From positions 310,001-374,000 of the forward strand of contig CAZDEB010000002.1 in assembly GCA_964504305.1 (NCBI GenBank): a stretch of 64,000 nucleotides of DNA, read 5' to 3'. Under the pieces are notes generated by a model, which searched no databases, was not told where the DNA came from, and saw only the letters and a program-made list of their open reading frames with translations. The DNA comes from UBA11606 sp964504305 (GTDB lineage: Bacteria > Actinomycetota > Acidimicrobiia > Acidimicrobiales > Aldehydirespiratoraceae). The position numbers were made by a program, and so were the translations under genes. Shown piece by piece: positions 61,626-64,000 of the stretch. Within the stretch, counting starts at the first letter, position 1. Each line of letters opens with the position of its first letter.

Positions 61626-62453
61626 ATGACCACCGCATTCGTGCTGTCTGGGGGCGCAAGCCTCGGCTCTATCCAGGTGGGCATGGCAATGGCGCTCGAA
61701 GACGCCGAGATCAGACCCGACATGGTTGTTGGTACTTCGGTAGGCGCAATCAACGGGGCTTGGATAGCCGGCGAAAAGCCAGCCCGCGATTTGGCCGAAG
61801 TTTGGGGCCAACTGCATCGCCGCGACTTGTTTCCGTTTACCCCGATCGGCGGGTTGAGAGGGATCCTGGGGCGGCGTGACCATTTCGTTAGTAATCGCGG
61901 CTTGCACAAACTCCTGAGTCGCCACGTCGGGTTCGTAAACCTCGAAGACGCGAGGGTGCCGTTCACGGTCATCGCCACGGACGCCCAGTCCGGTGAGCAA
62001 AGATCGCTCTCGACAGGCCCCGCCATCCCGGCCATCATGGCCAGTGCAGCCCTCCCCGGCATTTTCCCGCCGGTCCAGATCGACGGCCGCCCTCTCATGG
62101 ACGGCGGAGTCGTCAACAACACACCCATCACGCAGGCAATCGAGGCAGGAGCCACCGAGGTGTGGGTTCTCTCTACCGGCTACTCGTGCGCGCTGGCATC
62201 GGTGCCGTCAGGTGCGGTCGCAATGGCGCTGCATTCCGTAGCACTACTAGTGCAACAGCGACTCGTTTTAGAGACCCGAAGCCGCGAGTATCCCGTTCCG
62301 GTGCACCTGATCCCGCCACCATGTCCGATAACGGTGCCGCCAACCGATTTCAGTCAAACAACCGAATTGGTCGAACGAGGATATTCGGGGACACAACAGT
62401 GGCTGCACAACGGCCGTCCCCATGCCATGCCGCTCATCCCTCATCAGCACTAA
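61626..62453 (+). CDS. Patatin-like phospholipase (RssA-like)
   Basis: 275 residues. Oxyanion loop LSGGASLGSIQVG, nucleophile Ser in GTSVGAING and the catalytic Asp in LMDGGVVNNTP form the Ser-Asp dyad of patatin enzymes. Likely a cytoplasmic or membrane-associated lipid acyl hydrolase. No signal peptide. It is 26 nt before the formate/nitrite-type channel gene and probably cotranscribed with it. Confidence 0.92.
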   Translation: MTTAFVLSGGASLGSIQVGMAMALEDAEIRPDMVVGTSVGAINGAWIAGEKPARDLAEVWGQLHRRDLFPFTPIGGLRGILGRRDHFVSNRGLHKLLSRHVGFVNLEDARVPFTVIATDAQSGEQRSLSTGPAIPAIMASAALPGIFPPVQIDGRPLMDGGVVNNTPITQAIEAGATEVWVLSTGYSCALASVPSGAVAMALHSVALLVQQRLVLETRSREYPVPVHLIPPPCPITVPPTDFSQTTELVERGYSGTQQWLHNGRPHAMPLIPHQH

Positions 62454-62479
62454 CCCAGACCCGCCAACACAAGATTGCA

Positions 62480-63340
62480 ATGATGACCCCCAAAGACCCA
62501 GAACCGGCCATGCCCGACGCTCCACGCGCTCAATACCTAGCGCCCGATGTCGTACTCGTTGAAATGGCCGAAGCCGGCGCCAAACGGGCGGCATCACTTT
62601 CGATCGGTCAAGTGTTGATCCTGAGCACTATGGCTGGAGGGTTTATAACGATCGGCGCTCTCTTCAGCACCCTCCTCGCCGCCGGCACCGACAACGAGGG
62701 CGTTAAGCGCCTATTGGAGGGGTTCGGATTCTCGACCGGTTTCTTCCTGGTGGTCTTGAGCGGAGCGCTGCTGTTCACGGAGGCCAACGTCGAGCTACCG
62801 GCCACGCTCATGAGCGGCGATGGACCGGCCATCCGGTCATCGATTCTGCGGCTATGGGTGTTAGCCGCCGTGGGCAACATGGTTGGATCGTTTGTAGTCG
62901 GATCGGCAATCCACTACACACAGACCTACGGAGCCGGTTACGAGGAGGTCTTGGCCGAGGTAGTCGACACCAAGTTGCGATATCAAACGATCGGCGGGGT
63001 CGATGGCTTCACTCGAGCGATCGTTTCGGGCATGTTCGGCAACTGGCTTGTCGGAATGGCCGCGTTCTTATCCACGATGGGACGCACGATTATTGGCAAG
63101 TACATCCCGGTGCTCGTCACCGTGATGGCCTTCGTCGCCGGTGGGTTTCTTCACAGCCCGGCAAACATGGCGTACTTCTCGCTCATCCAACCAAGCGGCA
63201 ACGGCCCCGGCTGGGCCGACGCGCTCACCTGGGGGATTCTACCTGCCGCGATTGGCAACATTTTGGGGGCCTTCTTGCTGGTAGCCCTCCCATTTGCGGT
63301 GGTGAGCGGCCACCACCGCCCCTCTCCCCCGCTTCTCTGA
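62480..63340 (+). CDS. Formate/nitrite transporter family (FNT) channel
   Basis: 286 residues from the ATG at 62480 (or 62483). Six transmembrane helices with FNT features: SIGQVLILSTMAGGFITIGALF, GALLFTEANVELPATLMSGDG (half-helix loop), SGMFGNWLVGMAAFL and GFLHSPANMAYFSLI (conserved central His region and NMxxF). It should conduct formate, nitrite, hydrosulfide or a similar small anion; the family member is not determined. The stop codon is inside the left arm of hairpin copy B, so the last codons contribute to that structure. Confidence 0.88.
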   Translation: MMTPKDPEPAMPDAPRAQYLAPDVVLVEMAEAGAKRAASLSIGQVLILSTMAGGFITIGALFSTLLAAGTDNEGVKRLLEGFGFSTGFFLVVLSGALLFTEANVELPATLMSGDGPAIRSSILRLWVLAAVGNMVGSFVVGSAIHYTQTYGAGYEEVLAEVVDTKLRYQTIGGVDGFTRAIVSGMFGNWLVGMAAFLSTMGRTIIGKYIPVLVTVMAFVAGGFLHSPANMAYFSLIQPSGNGPGWADALTWGILPAAIGNILGAFLLVALPFAVVSGHHRPSPPLL

Positions 63341-63388
63341 GCGCTCAGGACCGTCTGACGGTCCGTGTCGCTCAGAGATGCGGGGGAG
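63324..63388 (+). repeat. Long hairpin repeat, copy B
   Basis: Left arm 63324-63343 and right arm 63369-63388 pair over about 19 bp (CTCCCCCGC, one T-T mismatch, TCTCTGAGCG with CGCTCAGAGA). The loop itself contains a 17-bp near-perfect palindrome, GGACCG-N5-CGGTCC. It overlaps the FNT gene's stop and faces the convergent aminotransferase gene. It could act as a bidirectional terminator, though no T-tract follows. Confidence 0.85.
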
Positions 63389-63404
63389 GTCTGTGGGGTG
63401 GGGG

Positions 63405-64000
63405 TTAGTGGTTGAAGGCGTCGCCGATGGTGGCGGCGGCCGCGGCTACGCCGGAACCGCCGATTGGAGCCGCCATCGACACCAAACCTGCTTCGATCGT
63501 TGCGAGGGTCCCAAGGATCATCGGCGCGTTCAGCCAACCCATGTGACCAATCCGAAACGAGTTGTCGGGGGCGTCAGAGATCCCAATCCCGAGAGTAAGC
63601 CCACCGAGCGATTCGCAACGACGGCGAAGCTCGGCTGCGTCGATCGCACCGGTTAGGACGGTGGTGACGGCGTTGGAGCGGTGATCGACGCTCGAAATAT
63701 TGAGCCTCATCCCGCCGGGTGTCGACCAGGCGTCGACCGCAGCTCTAACCCCATCAGCAAGAGCCTGATGGCGAGCCCACACCTGCTCGAGACCGCCTTC
63801 CTCGTCGATGAGGTCGAGCGCTTCGGACAACGCATGAATATGAGCTACCGGCGGAGTCCCGGCAAAAATCTCGTAGAACTTGTCGGGATCGGTACGACTC
63901 TCCCAGTCGAGATAACCAGCACGAACCGCGTCGAGGTCCATGGCCTCGAGCGCACGTGGTCCGGCCCAGACGAGGCCCAGGCCCGGTGGGCACATCAGAC
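63405..64000 (-). CDS. Class V aminotransferase (alanine-glyoxylate/serine-pyruvate type), C-terminal part
   Basis: About 198 C-terminal residues, continuing past the right edge without a start. The segment LMCPPGLGLVWAGPRAL follows directly on the PLP-lysine region of serine-pyruvate and alanine-glyoxylate aminotransferases, so the catalytic lysine is just outside the window. YEIFAGTPPVAHIHALSEALDLIDEEGG (Thr-Pro-Pro contact) and GIGISDAPDNSFRIGHMGWLN are also family blocks. It should transfer an amino group between alanine or serine and glyoxylate or pyruvate. Confidence 0.9.
   Translation of the reverse strand, partial: LMCPPGLGLVWAGPRALEAMDLDAVRAGYLDWESRTDPDKFYEIFAGTPPVAHIHALSEALDLIDEEGGLEQVWARHQALADGVRAAVDAWSTPGGMRLNISSVDHRSNAVTTVLTGAIDAAELRRRCESLGGLTLGIGISDAPDNSFRIGHMGWLNAPMILGTLATIEAGLVSMAAPIGGSGVAAAAATIGDAFNH

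Noticed and set aside
1..64000. Integrated phage, transposon or genomic island
   Set aside because: No integrase, transposase, tRNA-flanking repeat or run of phage-like genes was seen; gene content is ordinary chromosomal metabolism.

Overview
The window looks like a chromosome segment of a high-GC actinobacterium, most plausibly from class Acidimicrobiia and probably aquatic. This is inferred from gene content: a DUF4916 protein, a LytR-CpsA-Psr protein, menaquinone (MenB) biosynthesis, an F420-type LLM oxidoreductase, class B flavin monooxygenases, amidohydrolases, many short leaderless-looking starts and very tight packing. No rRNA, tRNA, CRISPR array, insertion sequence or prophage was found. 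61 protein genes are called, two of them cut by the window edges. No stretch of more than 300 bases lacks a gene.

Layout. 1-8 kb: N-terminus of a membrane pyrophosphatase, an alpha/beta hydrolase, a GGDEF-like orphan, an M23 peptidase / DivIVA-like / PfkB kinase operon, an LCP wall-polymer ligase, a phosphotransferase, menB, a pseudouridine synthase. 8-13 kb: ung, bioB, a TauD dioxygenase with its own TetR, a DUF4916 protein, a geranylgeranyl-reductase-like flavoprotein. 13-18 kb: an amidohydrolase, then an amino-acid and sugar-acid oxidation group (aldonolactone oxidase, D-serine dehydratase-like enzyme, alanine dehydrogenase) with a divergent Lrp regulator. 18-25 kb: an MFS protein and a YbaK deacylase, then a two-gene molybdopterin oxidoreductase system whose Fe-S and NrfD membrane subunits are fused. 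25-34 kb: transporters, a zinc alcohol dehydrogenase, an LLM oxidoreductase, a histone-deacetylase-like hydrolase, an alkylsulfatase-like protein, a heme/flavin transmembrane reductase and an aminotransferase.

34-43 kb: a TauE-type exporter, a DAO-type flavoprotein, a second amidohydrolase paralogue behind a 19-bp palindrome, a trans-sulfuration PLP enzyme, an AMP ligase, an acyl-CoA-dehydrogenase-fold protein, dienelactone hydrolase and an ArsR regulator. 43-49 kb: a class II aldolase, then a compact sulfur operon cysD-cysNC-cysC-betC combining sulfate activation with choline-sulfate hydrolysis and carrying two APS-kinase modules. 49-52 kb: a three-gene set (DUF1185 protein, RimK-type ligase fused to an RCK_C domain, aspartoacylase-like deacylase) that is the best candidate here for an undescribed modification system. 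52-64 kb: DUF3179 lipoprotein, amidase, Baeyer-Villiger monooxygenase, PhnA, esterase lipoprotein, an ABC exporter pair, kup, patatin, a formate/nitrite-type channel and the C-terminal part of a class V aminotransferase.

Non-coding signals: two related long hairpins with a compensatory base change (61.5 and 63.35 kb); several convergent gene pairs whose stop codons interlock in 4 nt, and two where a small bidirectional stop module is tandemly duplicated; a 3 x 19 bp tandem repeat before the class II aldolase; and a roughly 4-kb pocket of strong G-over-C strand skew (about 12.4-16.6 kb) that ignores coding direction.
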